From JAIEPW01 sp964471915 (GTDB lineage: Bacteria > Acidobacteriota > Terriglobia > Bryobacterales > Bryobacteraceae), in assembly GCA_964471915.1 (NCBI GenBank), contig CAYYID010000001.1, positions 186,001 through 250,000 of the forward strand: a DNA stretch of 64,000 nt. Reading direction: 5' to 3'. A program made the translations under genes and the position numbers. Shown piece by piece: positions 24,472-34,291 of this stretch; position 1 is the stretch's first letter, and the number at the start of each line of letters is the position of its first letter. The notes beneath the pieces are model-generated. The model made no database searches and was not told where the DNA came from. It was given only the letters and a program-made list of their open reading frames with translations.

Positions 24472-26028
24472 ATGCCAATCCGGACTATCGCAGACATCGT
24501 TGAGACCCACGCGCGGGAGACCCCCGATGCCGTAGCCATGCACTTCCGCGACCGGGCCACGACGTACCGCGAACTGGAGCACCAGGCCCGCCGCGTCGCC
24601 AACGGGCTGGCGGCCGAAGGCCTGGGACCCCAGGCGCGCGTGGCGATTCTCGACAAGAACTCCGACGTGTTCTTCGAGATCCTGTTCGGCGCGGCCATGC
24701 GCAATCAAGTGCTGGTTTCGGTGAACTGGCGCCTCGCGGGCCCCGAGGCGGCGTACATCATCAACGACGCGCAGTCGGAGATTCTGTTCGCCGGACCCGA
24801 GTACCACGCGCTGGTCGAAACGATCCTGCCCCAGTTGCCCACGGTGAAGAAGGTGGTGACGCTCGGCGATGCGCACCCGCAATGGGAGGCCTACGCCGCC
24901 TGGCGGGACCGGCAGAGCGATGCGCCGGCGACGGTCCCCTCTGCCGATGACGACGTCGCCATCCAGCTCTACACGTCCGGCACCACGGGACATCCCAAGG
25001 GCGCGCAGCTCACCAACTACAACTTCATGGGGCTGCTGCCCTCGGCCGTCGAACAGTGGGGTAGTTGGGACGCTTCCGTGGTCAGCCTGGTCGCGATGCC
25101 GCTGTTCCACATCGGCGGCACCGGCTACGCGCTGGTGGGTTTCTACGTCGGCGCGAAGAACGTCATCCTGCGCGAGGTGATCCCCGCCGAGATCCTGCGC
25201 CTGATCGCCGAGCACCGGGTTACGCAGACCTTCGTGGTGCCGGCCGTGATCCTCTTCCTGCTGCAGTGCCCGGAGATCGCCAGCACGGACCTCTCGAGCA
25301 TGAAGCTGATGATCTACGGCGCGTCCCCCATCGCGGTGGACCTGCTGCGTCAGGCCCTGAAGACCTTCCCGTGTGGCTTCGCCCAGGTCTACGGCCTCAC
25401 GGAGACGACGGGCGCCTTCACCTATCTGCGCCCCGAGGATCACGATCCGGCAAACGACCGGATTCTGCGCTCGTGCGGCAAAGTGCTGGAGGGCGTCGAG
25501 GTCCGGGTGGTGGATAGCGAAGGCAACGCGCTGCCGCCGGGGCAGGTGGGCGAGATCATCATCCAGAGCGCCCAGAACATGAAGGGCTACTGGAACCTGG
25601 CGGCCGAAACCGCGAAGGCGCTCCGCGGCGGCTGGTTTTACACCGGCGACGCCGGTTATTTCGACGAGCAGGGCTATCTGTTCATCCACGACCGCGTGAA
25701 GGATATGATCATCTCGGGCGGCGAGAACATCTATCCGGCCGAGGTGGAGAGCGCACTGTTCGGGCATCCCGCGGTGGCCGACGTCGCCGTCATCGGCGTG
25801 CCGGACGAGAAGTGGGGCGAGGCGGTGAAGGCGCTGGTGGTGCGCAAGAAAGGCGCCGACGCGTCGCCCGAGGAGCTGATCGCCTTCGCGCGGGAGCGGA
25901 TCGCGCACTACAAGGCCCCCAAGTCCGTGGACTTCGTGGACGTGCTGCCGCGCAATCCGTCGGGCAAAATCCTGAAGCGGGAACTCCGCCAGCCGTACTG
26001 GGAAGGTCGCCAGAGCCAGGTGGTTTAG
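24472..26028 (+). CDS. AMP-forming acyl-CoA synthetase
   Basis: 518 residues, normal for the ANL family. It activates a carboxylic acid to acyl-AMP, then acyl-CoA. Seen: the P-loop-like YTSGTTGHPKGA (about 170), YGLTETTG, the hinge region GWFYTGDAGYFDEQGYLFIHD, GGENIYPAEVE and the catalytic lysine in NPSGKILKRELR near the end. The size and motifs fit medium- or long-chain fatty acyl or aromatic acid ligases; chain length cannot be told. Stop overlaps the convergent TPR gene by four bases. Confidence 0.94.
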   Translation: MPIRTIADIVETHARETPDAVAMHFRDRATTYRELEHQARRVANGLAAEGLGPQARVAILDKNSDVFFEILFGAAMRNQVLVSVNWRLAGPEAAYIINDAQSEILFAGPEYHALVETILPQLPTVKKVVTLGDAHPQWEAYAAWRDRQSDAPATVPSADDDVAIQLYTSGTTGHPKGAQLTNYNFMGLLPSAVEQWGSWDASVVSLVAMPLFHIGGTGYALVGFYVGAKNVILREVIPAEILRLIAEHRVTQTFVVPAVILFLLQCPEIASTDLSSMKLMIYGASPIAVDLLRQALKTFPCGFAQVYGLTETTGAFTYLRPEDHDPANDRILRSCGKVLEGVEVRVVDSEGNALPPGQVGEIIIQSAQNMKGYWNLAAETAKALRGGWFYTGDAGYFDEQGYLFIHDRVKDMIISGGENIYPAEVESALFGHPAVADVAVIGVPDEKWGEAVKALVVRKKGADASPEELIAFARERIAHYKAPKSVDFVDVLPRNPSGKILKRELRQPYWEGRQSQVV

Positions 26029-26834
26029 TACATCACCGCGTGCGCGCGGTCCGCGCGGAGCAGCATCCAACGGCGGTCGAGTTCCGGCCCCAGCTTCGCA
26101 TCCAGGCGCACGGCGGCGGCGTAGTCCTGGCGCGCGGCGGCGTCATGACCGAGGCACAGGTGGACGAGACTGCGATTCCCGTAGCCCTGCGCGAGCTCGG
26201 GGTTCAAGGCCAGGGCCTGACCCAGATCGGCGAGGGCGCCCCGGTAATCGCGTAACTCGAAGCGGAGGGCGCCCCGGTTGTAGCGGACGATGTCGGTGTC
26301 CTCCACCTCCACCAGCCGGTTGTAGTCGGCGAGCGCGCCGTAGAGATCCCCCAGCGACTTGCGGACGTTCCCCCGGTTGTTCAGTACCAGCGTCATGCCG
26401 GGACTGGCCGCGAGCGCGGCATCGAAGTCCGCGAGGGCGGCGGCGTGACGCTCCTGTTCCATGTAAATGGTGCCGCGCCCGGCGAGCGCGAAGGCATGCC
26501 GCGGATCGATCTGCAGGGCAAGCGAGTAATCGGCGAGCGCGCCCTCCAGGTCCCCCAGGCGAGAGCGAAGCACCCCGCGATTGTAGTGCGCGGTGGCGTT
26601 GAAGGTGTCCATCACCAGCACCGGCCGGCGGGATCCGGCGGCGAACGACTGGCCTAGCGCCGGCCGCTCGCGAAACCCGGAGTTCAGTTCGATCGCGCGG
26701 GATAGATCGCGGATCGCTCCAACCAGATCGCCCTGCGCGCTCTTCTTCACGCCGCGGTCGAACCACAGTTGTGCCGAGCGGGGATCCTGCGCGCCGCACA
26801 GCGTTGCCATTGCCAGCCAACACCAAATCCGCAT
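26025..26834 (-). CDS. Secreted TPR-repeat protein
   Basis: 269 residues with signal peptide (MRIWCWLAMATLCGAQ). At least five tetratricopeptide repeats: AQLWFDRGVKKSAQGDLVGA, ATAHYNRGVLRSRLGDLEGA, ADYSLALQIDPRHAFALAGR, LNNRGNVRKSLGDLYGA and VRYNRGALRFELRDYRGA. TPRs mediate protein contacts; the partner is unknown. The start ATG 26834 gives a complete signal sequence. The M28 peptidase on the same strand is 81 bp upstream and may be co-transcribed. Confidence 0.85.
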   Translation of the reverse strand: MRIWCWLAMATLCGAQDPRSAQLWFDRGVKKSAQGDLVGAIRDLSRAIELNSGFRERPALGQSFAAGSRRPVLVMDTFNATAHYNRGVLRSRLGDLEGALADYSLALQIDPRHAFALAGRGTIYMEQERHAAALADFDAALAASPGMTLVLNNRGNVRKSLGDLYGALADYNRLVEVEDTDIVRYNRGALRFELRDYRGALADLGQALALNPELAQGYGNRSLVHLCLGHDAAARQDYAAAVRLDAKLGPELDRRWMLLRADRAHAVMY

Positions 26835-26915
26835 CGCGACCTCTGCCAGGAAGTACTGGAAAAATCGCGAATCGTTGGCCCGTTCGCCCCAAAGCGCGGC
26901 GAACTTCCCAGAAGG

Positions 26916-28202
26916 TTAACCGCCCACCGAGCCGGTCTCGCGCAGCAGGCGCAGGTGGAACTCGACCGCGCGCTCCACGCCCTCGCGCGTGATGTTCTCC
27001 ATCGTGTCGTGATCCGTGTGGTAGTAAGGCGGCGATTGGATCAGGCAGAACGTCTTCCACTGCGGGGGGCTCGCCAGACGTTCGCCCAGTACAAAAAGAT
27101 CACTGATCATCGCCTTCACCGGCGGCGGATCCACCAGGCACAGCGACGTCTCGCGACAGAGCCGTGGCGCCGCCGCCTCCACCTCCGGCCAGCCCTGCGG
27201 ACCGTAGTACGCCGCGCGCCGGTCGTTGTTGCCCTGCGCGTCCAGGTGCTCCAGCATCAGAACCTCGGTGATGGCAGAGGCTCGCGCCGCGCCGGCGTCC
27301 AGAAACGCGCGCATGCCGAGCCCGCCGTCGTGGTGCGCCGATTGCGCGAGGAACCAGAACGAGGCGCGTTTCGCTCTCGGGATCTGCTGGAGACGCGCCG
27401 CCAGCGCCACCAGCGCCGCCAGGCTGGTTGCATTGTCGCAGGCTCCTGAGAAATAGCTGTCGAGATGCGCCGAGAACAGCACGGTCTTCGGGATGCCGCC
27501 CGCCAGATAGCCAGTCGCGTTGCTGGCCTGGCGCTGGAAGAACGGGTCATAACGGACGGCCGCCTTCAGCACGCCGCCCTGCGCGATCTTCTTTCCATCG
27601 GCCGCGCCTACCGAGAAACAGGCGATGGGTCGCCGCAGTTCCGGATACGCCGCGTCGCGAATGGCGAACGCGCGATCCAGCGGCGGGACGCTTTTCCAGC
27701 CGCCGTCGCCGGAAGCATGCGCGAAGACCAGCCCCGCGGCGCCGGACTCCACCGCGCGGCGATACAGGTTCTCCTCGCGCACCAGATTCTTTTCGGCGGG
27801 ATTCGCCACGAAGATCCATTTGCCGCGGGCGTTCGCGGCTTCCGTCCACGGGACCACCGGCGCCGGCTCCGGCGGTACGAAGCGCGAATCGGCCGGCAGC
27901 GGCACGGCGCTGGCGAGAGCCGCGCCGTTTAGTTCCAGGCTCCAGCCGGTGGCACGATACGCCGGCACGGTCAGCGGCTCCAGCTTCGCGCGATCCACGA
28001 ACGGGCCCAATTGCTTCGACACCAGCGCCGCACTGGCACGTTCCTCTTGCGAGCCGCCGAGCCGTCCCCACAGCATGCGCCGTTCGCCGTTGGCCTCCGC
28101 GATCTTCACGTGGCGCCGCACCAGATCGAGGACGTCCACCGCCTTGCCGCGCGCTGCCAGCGGCAGCGCCGCTCCCCATAGAATCGAACGCCGGGAAACC
28201 AT
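26916..28202 (-). CDS. M28-family zinc peptidase with Tat-like signal
   Basis: 428 residues from ATG 28202. The N-terminus MVSRRSILWGAALPLAARG has the twin-arginine pattern SRRSILWG, implying folded export. A PA-like inserted domain (about 110-220) precedes the metallopeptidase core: LFSAHLDSYFSGACDNATSL (His-Asp metal ligands), LMLEHLDAQGN (Glu-type ligand region) and YYHTDHDTMENI (final His). It is predicted to be an aminopeptidase or carboxypeptidase acting outside the cytoplasm. It is 41 bp from, and divergent to, the lipoprotein gene. Confidence 0.85.
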   Translation of the reverse strand: MVSRRSILWGAALPLAARGKAVDVLDLVRRHVKIAEANGERRMLWGRLGGSQEERASAALVSKQLGPFVDRAKLEPLTVPAYRATGWSLELNGAALASAVPLPADSRFVPPEPAPVVPWTEAANARGKWIFVANPAEKNLVREENLYRRAVESGAAGLVFAHASGDGGWKSVPPLDRAFAIRDAAYPELRRPIACFSVGAADGKKIAQGGVLKAAVRYDPFFQRQASNATGYLAGGIPKTVLFSAHLDSYFSGACDNATSLAALVALAARLQQIPRAKRASFWFLAQSAHHDGGLGMRAFLDAGAARASAITEVLMLEHLDAQGNNDRRAAYYGPQGWPEVEAAAPRLCRETSLCLVDPPPVKAMISDLFVLGERLASPPQWKTFCLIQSPPYYHTDHDTMENITREGVERAVEFHLRLLRETGSVGG

Positions 28203-28243
28203 GCCGCTATCGTAGCGCGCATGTTGTATCCTTGCGAATCCGG

Positions 28244-28819
28244 ATGCGTTACGCGATCCTCGGCTTCGTGCTCCTGGCGGGATGCGCACCCGCCCCGGCG
28301 CCGCGCACAGCGCCGGCCCCGGACCCGGTGCGGATCACCATGTTCTACGCCGTGCCCTCCAAGATCCCCAAAGGTGAGGTCGCGCAGCTTTGCTATGGCG
28401 TCGAGAACGCCGTGTCGGTCGCGCTCCAGCCGCCCGTCGAGCAACTGAAGCCCTCCATTAACCGCTGCTTCGAGATCCGCCCGGCGCAGCGCACCGAGTA
28501 CGAACTCACCGCGACCGGCGCGGACGGACGCACCGATAAGCAGCGGGTGACCGTGGAGCTGGTAGGTCCCCGCGTGCGCATCGTTGAGGTGCAGGTGAGC
28601 GCCCTCGAAGTGGACCCGGGCGAGGCAGTCAGCATCTGCTGGAAAACCGAGAACGCGCGCAGCGTCGAGGTCTTCCCGGAGGGTTTGAAACTCTGGAAGC
28701 CGAACTGCGTCAACGATCATCCGCGTGAAACCCGCGTCTACAAGGTGATCGCGCGCGGGGACGGCGGCATCGAGGACACCGAAAAGGTCGAGGTCCGGGT
28801 GCGCCAGCCGTCCAGGTAG
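28244..28819 (+). CDS. Lipoprotein with two Ig-like domains
   Basis: 191 residues from ATG 28244. The lipobox LAGC puts the lipidated cysteine at residue 14. After a Pro/Ala linker there are two similar beta-sandwich units of about 80 residues. The first has VRITMFYAVPSKIPKGE, LCYGVENA and NRCFEI; the second has VRIVEVQVSALEVDPGE, ICWKTENA and PNCVND. Each has two cysteines at matching positions, probably a disulfide. No enzyme motif; likely an envelope binding or structural protein. Confidence 0.75.
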   Translation: MRYAILGFVLLAGCAPAPAPRTAPAPDPVRITMFYAVPSKIPKGEVAQLCYGVENAVSVALQPPVEQLKPSINRCFEIRPAQRTEYELTATGADGRTDKQRVTVELVGPRVRIVEVQVSALEVDPGEAVSICWKTENARSVEVFPEGLKLWKPNCVNDHPRETRVYKVIARGDGGIEDTEKVEVRVRQPSR

Positions 28820-28865
28820 TTCTGAGAAGCCGGGCAGATGGGTGGGGGATGGCCTCGAAGCGGCG

Positions 28866-30983
28866 TCAACGGGGAAACTGGACGCGGACGCGGCGCTGGA
28901 GGGTCTGGTACAGCGGGCCGACTTCGGCGAACGTGTGAACGGTGGCCAGGACGCCAGCAAGGCCGCGCTCGCGGTCGATCCAGGGGGAGAAGCCCCAGGC
29001 GCCGGGCGAGCTGATCTCGAGTCCCTGCCCCGCGGGCGTCTGCCGCTCGATCCAGGCGCCGATGCCGTAGCCGAACTTGGCGCTGCGGGGCTCGACGCCC
29101 CTCACCTGGAGCCACGGGGAGAAGGCGATTTTGGCGCCGCCGGTCTGGTCCCGTTCGATTTCGGCGACGGCGCGGGCGGATAGAACACGCCGGCCGCGGA
29201 ACTTGCCGCCGGCGAGGAGCATTTCGAGAAACCGGAGGTAGTCGTCGAGCGTGGATTGCACGCCGGCCTCGACGCGGGGGTGGTCGCGGCGCGAGTAGGC
29301 GAGGGCGGTGCGGGTGAGGCCGAGTGGTTTCGCCAGGCGCTCGTCAAAGAGATCCGCGAGCGGCCGCTTCGCCGCGATTTCGAGGATGCGGCCCGCGACG
29401 TTCATCGAGTTGCCGCCGTAGGCGAAAGCCTTGCCGGGCTCGGCGAAGAGCGTGAACTTGAGGATTTCTTCGGCGCAGGAGGAAAATGTCCCGGTGCCGT
29501 TGATGGCGCAATCGGGGTTGCCGGCGCTGCCGGGCATGCCGGAGGTATGGGAGAACATCTGGCGCAGCGTGGCGGCGGCAACCGGCGGCGGCGCGTTCGG
29601 GAAATACTTGCCGGCCGTGTCGTCAAGCGACACTTCGCCGCGATCGACGGCGGTCATCAGCAGCGCGCCCATCATCCACTTGGAGGCGGAGGCGATGGAG
29701 ACGGGCAGCGCGGGATCGAAGCCCGGAGTGACGTGGCGGTGGACTTCCTTGCCGGCGCGGAGGATGGCCACGGCGCAGCCGGCGGGAGCGGCGGCAACAT
29801 CGGCAGCCATCTTGCGGTCGATGCGGCCGGCGGTGCCGGCCAGGGCCGGCTTGCGGAGTTTGGCGCACGCGTCGTCAAGGTAACGGTCGATGCGCGCGAA
29901 CTCGGGGCGCGCGGGCGGCAAGGCCTCGCGCACCAGCTCCTTCACGCGCGTGTAGGCGGGCGTGATCTCGGGGAAGCGGCTGACGGTGGCGAAGACGCCC
30001 GCGACATTGTGGGCGCGGTCCACCCAGGGGCTCCAGCCCCAGGCGCCTTGCGATCCGATCACCACGCCCGTGCCGTCCGGGTCCTTTTCCTCGAGCCAGA
30101 CGCCGAGGCCGTAGCGGGTGGCGGGGTCCGCGCCTTCGATGCGGGCGTAGGGGGTGAAGGCGATGCGCGCGCCGCGGGTCTGGTCGCGCTCGATCTCGGC
30201 AATGGCTTTCTCGGAGAGGATCCGGCGTCCGCCGGACTTGCCGCGGGCGAGGATCATGGCGAGGAAGCGGGCATAGTCTTCGGCGTTCGCGGACATGCCG
30301 GCGGCGATTTGCGGCTGCTCGCGTTTGGGATAGGCGAGATTGGCCCGCAAGCCGAGGGGCCTGGCGATCCGTTCCGCGAAGAGCTCGGCGACGGGCTTGC
30401 CCCCCACGATTTCCAGGACGCGCCCGGCGACGTTCATGGAGTTCGCGCCGTAGGCGAACACGGTTCCAGGAGGTCCGGCGAGCGGGAGCGCCAGCACTTG
30501 TTTCGTGCACTCGCCCGGACCGAGGTCGCCGTTGACGACGCACTTGTGGTTGCGGGCGCTGGGCGGCAGGCCGGAGGTATGCGAGAACATCTGGCGCAGG
30601 GTGATCTTCGCCGCATCGCCGGTGAGTTCGGGAAAGAACTTGGCGGCGGGGTCGTCAAGCGAGAGCTTGCCTTCATCGACGAAGGTCATCAGGAGCGCCG
30701 CCGTCATCCATTTCGTCGCGGAGGCGATGGTGACGTACTCGGCGGGATCGAAGCCCGCAACGCTCTTGCGGTGGATCACCTTACCGTCGCGGACGATCAG
30801 GACGGCACAGCCCTGGCGCGGCTTGGCGGCATCGGCGGCCATCCGCGGGTCGATGACGGTCGCGGGAGGTCGGGGATTGCGGATCGGGGCGCAGGCTTCG
30901 TCGAGGTAACGGTCGAGCGTGGAGAAGTCCGGCCGCGCGGCCAGCAGGGGCAGCGCGGCCAGAACCGTCGCGAGGAATCTCAC
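28866..30983 (-). CDS. Double-domain serine beta-lactamase-like hydrolase
   Basis: 705 residues starting at GTG 30983, five bases past the TonB-receptor stop. Two consecutive class C beta-lactamase-like domains (about 15-355 and 360-705) are clearly duplicated: each has an S-x-x-K (Ser88-Lys91 SATK; SASK in the second), FSHTSG, a FAYGxNSMNVAGRxLEI helix and GAWGxSPWxDR near the end. Such enzymes are esterases, D-peptidases or beta-lactamases acting in the envelope. A signal sequence RFLATVLAALPLLAA is present. Having both domains with intact serine/lysine pairs is uncommon. It is last in the long catabolic cluster. Confidence 0.87.
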   Translation of the reverse strand: MRFLATVLAALPLLAARPDFSTLDRYLDEACAPIRNPRPPATVIDPRMAADAAKPRQGCAVLIVRDGKVIHRKSVAGFDPAEYVTIASATKWMTAALLMTFVDEGKLSLDDPAAKFFPELTGDAAKITLRQMFSHTSGLPPSARNHKCVVNGDLGPGECTKQVLALPLAGPPGTVFAYGANSMNVAGRVLEIVGGKPVAELFAERIARPLGLRANLAYPKREQPQIAAGMSANAEDYARFLAMILARGKSGGRRILSEKAIAEIERDQTRGARIAFTPYARIEGADPATRYGLGVWLEEKDPDGTGVVIGSQGAWGWSPWVDRAHNVAGVFATVSRFPEITPAYTRVKELVREALPPARPEFARIDRYLDDACAKLRKPALAGTAGRIDRKMAADVAAAPAGCAVAILRAGKEVHRHVTPGFDPALPVSIASASKWMMGALLMTAVDRGEVSLDDTAGKYFPNAPPPVAAATLRQMFSHTSGMPGSAGNPDCAINGTGTFSSCAEEILKFTLFAEPGKAFAYGGNSMNVAGRILEIAAKRPLADLFDERLAKPLGLTRTALAYSRRDHPRVEAGVQSTLDDYLRFLEMLLAGGKFRGRRVLSARAVAEIERDQTGGAKIAFSPWLQVRGVEPRSAKFGYGIGAWIERQTPAGQGLEISSPGAWGFSPWIDRERGLAGVLATVHTFAEVGPLYQTLQRRVRVQFPR

Positions 30984-30987
30984 GCCG

Positions 30988-33900
30988 TCAGAATACCAGC
31001 CGGAGGGCGAGCTGAATTTCGCGCGCCGCACCCGCGGCGGTGACGACGCCGAAATTGGCGCCGTTGATGGCCGCGCCGGGGCGGGCGAAGTTCACGGCGT
31101 TGGTGACGTTAAACAGTTCGGCGCGGAACTGCAGATTGACGCGGTTCTCGAAGAACTGGTTGTTCTTGAAGAACGAGACGTCGAAGGTAGTGACGCCGTC
31201 CTGACGCAGAATGCTGCGTCCGGAGTTACCGAAGGTGTTCAACGGCTGGAGGACGAACGCGGAGGTGTCGAACCACCGCGCGGGCGTCCGCTGGTCCGCC
31301 GGAAGCGTACCGTTGCCGATACGGTTCGGGCGCTGGGTGGCCAACGTGCCGATATTGGCGCGATCGCCAACGACGTTGATGGTGAAAGGATTGCCGGTCT
31401 GGAGCTGGAGAATGCCATTCACCTGCCAGCCGCCGACCAGGCGGTTGACGAACGCTCCGGCGTTGTTCAGCCAGGGCTTGCCTTTGCCGAAAGGCAACTC
31501 CCAGATGCCGTTGGCAGCGAAGCGGTGCTTGATGTCGAAAGCGGACGGTCCGTACTCGAGGAAGCGCGCGTTGTAGATCTGGTGCGGCGTGGAGGCGTCG
31601 TCAATCGAGGAGGAGTAGGTGTCCATCGACTTGGCCCAGGTATAGTTGGCCAGGAAGCTGAAGCCCTTGGAGAAGCGGCGTTCGAGCGAGGCGGTCATGG
31701 AGTTGTAGTTCGAGTTTTCGCCGGCCATGAACTGCCAGATGGAGCCCCACTGCGGGTAGGGACGGCGCTGCTGGAGGGTGCGGGTATCGCCGGGCTGGAG
31801 CAGCGGGGCGGCGTTCCAGTCGAGGCGGCCGACGAGCTGGCGGCCGATGGAGCCGACGTAGCCGACTTCGAGGACCATCTGTCCGGGAAGCTCGCGCTGG
31901 ATATTGAAGTTCCAGGACGCCATGTAGGGGGACTTGCGCTCGCGGTCCACGACGTTAATGACGCCGCCGGCCGCGACCGCGGCCTGGGCCGGCGGATCGA
32001 ACAGCGTGTCCATGCTCCGCGGCCGGGCGGTGGCTCCGAGCGCCGATTGCAGGACCACGCGCGCTCCGGGGTTGCTGCCGATGGCGAGCACGTCATTCAA
32101 CTGGGCCATGGCATAGAACATGCCGGCGCCGGCGCGGATGACGGTTTTGCGAGTTACCGACCAGGCCATGCCGATGCGCGGCGCCCAGTCCTGGGTGTCG
32201 CCGAAGAAGGCGTGCTTTTCGCCGCTGACGCGGATGAACGGCGAGCTGATGTTGAAACCATAGGCGCTGGGCGCCTTGCGCAGCGTGTTGGTTCCAGTGT
32301 TGAAGTCGAAGTAGCCTTCAGATCCGCCCATCTCCCGCCAGGGCGACTGATACTCGTAGCGGAGGCCGAGGTTGAGCGTGAAGTTGGGGCGCAGCTTGAT
32401 GTCGTTTTGGATGAAGCCGGCGTACTGCGTCATCCGGTAATCGGTGAGAGCGCGGGTGTAGGCGGTTTCGGCGAACTGGTAATAGCCGAGAGTATAGTCG
32501 GCCAAAGAGTTGCCGGTGAACTGGCCATTGAAGATGAGGCGAGGTACGGTCTGGTTGGTGATGAGCTGGGGTGCGCGGTTGTGCCGGATATCGATACCAA
32601 GGGTGATGTTCTGCTTGCCCTTGACCCAGGCCATAGTGTCGGAGAGGGCGTAGGTGTTGGTCCACTGCCGGAAGGTGTTGGTCCAGTGACCGAAGGACAC
32701 GGGGGCGCCGGGAGCACCGAAGCCTGCGATCTGCATGCGCGGCAGCGCGTAATCGGCGGGAGCGGTTTCGGTGTTGCGGAGGCCGATCTGCGTGGCCAGG
32801 TTCTGGTCGGCCAGCTCGGCGAAGCCGGTGGCCATGAAGTTCCGGGTGAATCCGACCTTGAGGGTGTTGATGAGCGTGGGCGAGAAGATGTGGGTCTCCT
32901 GCACCACGACGTTGCGTCCGTTGAGGGGGAAGCTGGTGCCGCGGAAGGGAGTGAGGCCCGGATTGATGAGATCCCAGACGGAGTTGGAGTAGCGGCCGAA
33001 GATCGAGTCCTTCGCGGAGAAGGTGTGGTCGGCGCGGATGTGGTACTGGTCGAAGTCGTCGCGATTGGAGGGCGCGCCCTGGTAGTTTCCGGCGGGCCCG
33101 CTGGTGTTGGGCGCGGGGATCCCGACGGCGTTGAAGTTCCTGGCTACCTGAGAGAGGCGGTCTGCCGGGATCCGGTTGCCGGGGAAGGGCTGGTTGTTGT
33201 TCAGGGGATCGCGGAGGGGCGTCGCGAGGGCGGAGAAGTCGCCGGCGAGCTGGCGCGGATCGGGAACCTGGGCGAAGGCCTGATTGGCGCGGCGCTGGCG
33301 CCGGCTCTCCCAGCCGCCGAAGAAGAAGGTCTTGTCCTTGATGATCGGCCCGCCGAAGGACGCACCGAACTGGTTCAGGCGGAAGGGCGGCTTCTTGCCG
33401 CCATCGAAAAAGCCCGGCGAATCGAAGAAGTCGTTGCGGACGAACTCGTAGGCCGACCCGTGGAACTGGTTGGTGCCATTGCGGATCGAGACGCTGATGA
33501 CGCCCGGGCTGGCGCCGTATTCGGCCGAATAGAAGTTGCGCTGGATCTTGAACTCGCGGACGACGTCGGGCGGGGGCAGGATGGAACTTTCTCCGAACCG
33601 GGCGCCGCGGGACTCCTGACCGTCGATGAGGAAGCTGTTGAAGCTGCCGCGTCCGCCGGCAACGTGCGCGGTCAACTGCGGGCGGCCGAGGCGGGCCGAC
33701 TCGGAACTGGCGAGCGTGGCAGGGGCGACGCCGGCCGAGAGGTTGGCGAGCTGGATGAAGTTGCGGCCATTGAGCGGCAACTCCGTGACGGGGCGCCCCT
33801 CGATCACCTGACCGATGGTCGGGTTCTCGGTCTTGAGCTGGACGGCGCTGGCTTCGACGGTGACGCGCTCGGAGACTTCGCCGATCTCGAGGGTGAGGTC

Positions 33901-34203
33901 GAGTTGCGCGGTCTGGTCGATGAGGAGCTCGAAGTCCTTGACCGAGGTCGACTTGAAGCCCGGTTTCGTCGCGCCGAGCGTGTACTTGCCGGGCGGCAGC
34001 GAAGGGAAGCGGTAGAGGCCTTGTTCGTTGGTATCGGATTCGCGGGTGGCGCCGGTTTCCTGGCTCTGCAGGGTGACCTTGGCTCCAGGGATCACGGCGC
34101 CGGAGCGGTCGACTACCCGTCCGGTGATGGTGCCCGAAACGATTTGGCCGTAGAGCGCCGCCACAGACCAGGCGAGACTCAAGGCTAGAGCAAGAAAGCG
34201 CAT
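30988..34203 (-). CDS. TonB-dependent outer-membrane receptor with carboxypeptidase-regulatory-like domain
   Basis: 1071 residues from ATG 34203 (signal peptide MRFLALALSLAWSVAALYGQ). A CarboxypepD_reg-like domain (SGTITGRVVDRSGAVIPGAK, about 20-105) leads into a plug domain (ELPLNGRNFIQLANLSAG) and a large beta-barrel. The chain ends with aromatic Phe (LALRLVF) as needed for barrel assembly. This Oar-like type is greatly expanded in Acidobacteriota and imports large or scarce ligands through TonB energy. The position in the amino-acid cluster suggests that the cluster's substrate enters here. Confidence 0.93.
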   Translation of the reverse strand: MRFLALALSLAWSVAALYGQIVSGTITGRVVDRSGAVIPGAKVTLQSQETGATRESDTNEQGLYRFPSLPPGKYTLGATKPGFKSTSVKDFELLIDQTAQLDLTLEIGEVSERVTVEASAVQLKTENPTIGQVIEGRPVTELPLNGRNFIQLANLSAGVAPATLASSESARLGRPQLTAHVAGGRGSFNSFLIDGQESRGARFGESSILPPPDVVREFKIQRNFYSAEYGASPGVISVSIRNGTNQFHGSAYEFVRNDFFDSPGFFDGGKKPPFRLNQFGASFGGPIIKDKTFFFGGWESRRQRRANQAFAQVPDPRQLAGDFSALATPLRDPLNNNQPFPGNRIPADRLSQVARNFNAVGIPAPNTSGPAGNYQGAPSNRDDFDQYHIRADHTFSAKDSIFGRYSNSVWDLINPGLTPFRGTSFPLNGRNVVVQETHIFSPTLINTLKVGFTRNFMATGFAELADQNLATQIGLRNTETAPADYALPRMQIAGFGAPGAPVSFGHWTNTFRQWTNTYALSDTMAWVKGKQNITLGIDIRHNRAPQLITNQTVPRLIFNGQFTGNSLADYTLGYYQFAETAYTRALTDYRMTQYAGFIQNDIKLRPNFTLNLGLRYEYQSPWREMGGSEGYFDFNTGTNTLRKAPSAYGFNISSPFIRVSGEKHAFFGDTQDWAPRIGMAWSVTRKTVIRAGAGMFYAMAQLNDVLAIGSNPGARVVLQSALGATARPRSMDTLFDPPAQAAVAAGGVINVVDRERKSPYMASWNFNIQRELPGQMVLEVGYVGSIGRQLVGRLDWNAAPLLQPGDTRTLQQRRPYPQWGSIWQFMAGENSNYNSMTASLERRFSKGFSFLANYTWAKSMDTYSSSIDDASTPHQIYNARFLEYGPSAFDIKHRFAANGIWELPFGKGKPWLNNAGAFVNRLVGGWQVNGILQLQTGNPFTINVVGDRANIGTLATQRPNRIGNGTLPADQRTPARWFDTSAFVLQPLNTFGNSGRSILRQDGVTTFDVSFFKNNQFFENRVNLQFRAELFNVTNAVNFARPGAAINGANFGVVTAAGAAREIQLALRLVF

Positions 34204-34291
34204 TACAGACCTCCCGGCAGAACGTTGCGATGAACGTATCACAATGGCAGGACGACGGTTGCGTGCTATTTATTCGGACTCGATAACCCGA

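Noticed and set aside
30919..34188. A very long plus-strand frame opposite the TonB receptor
   Set aside because: It is a complement artefact of the receptor's reading frame; the translated sequence has no conserved pattern.
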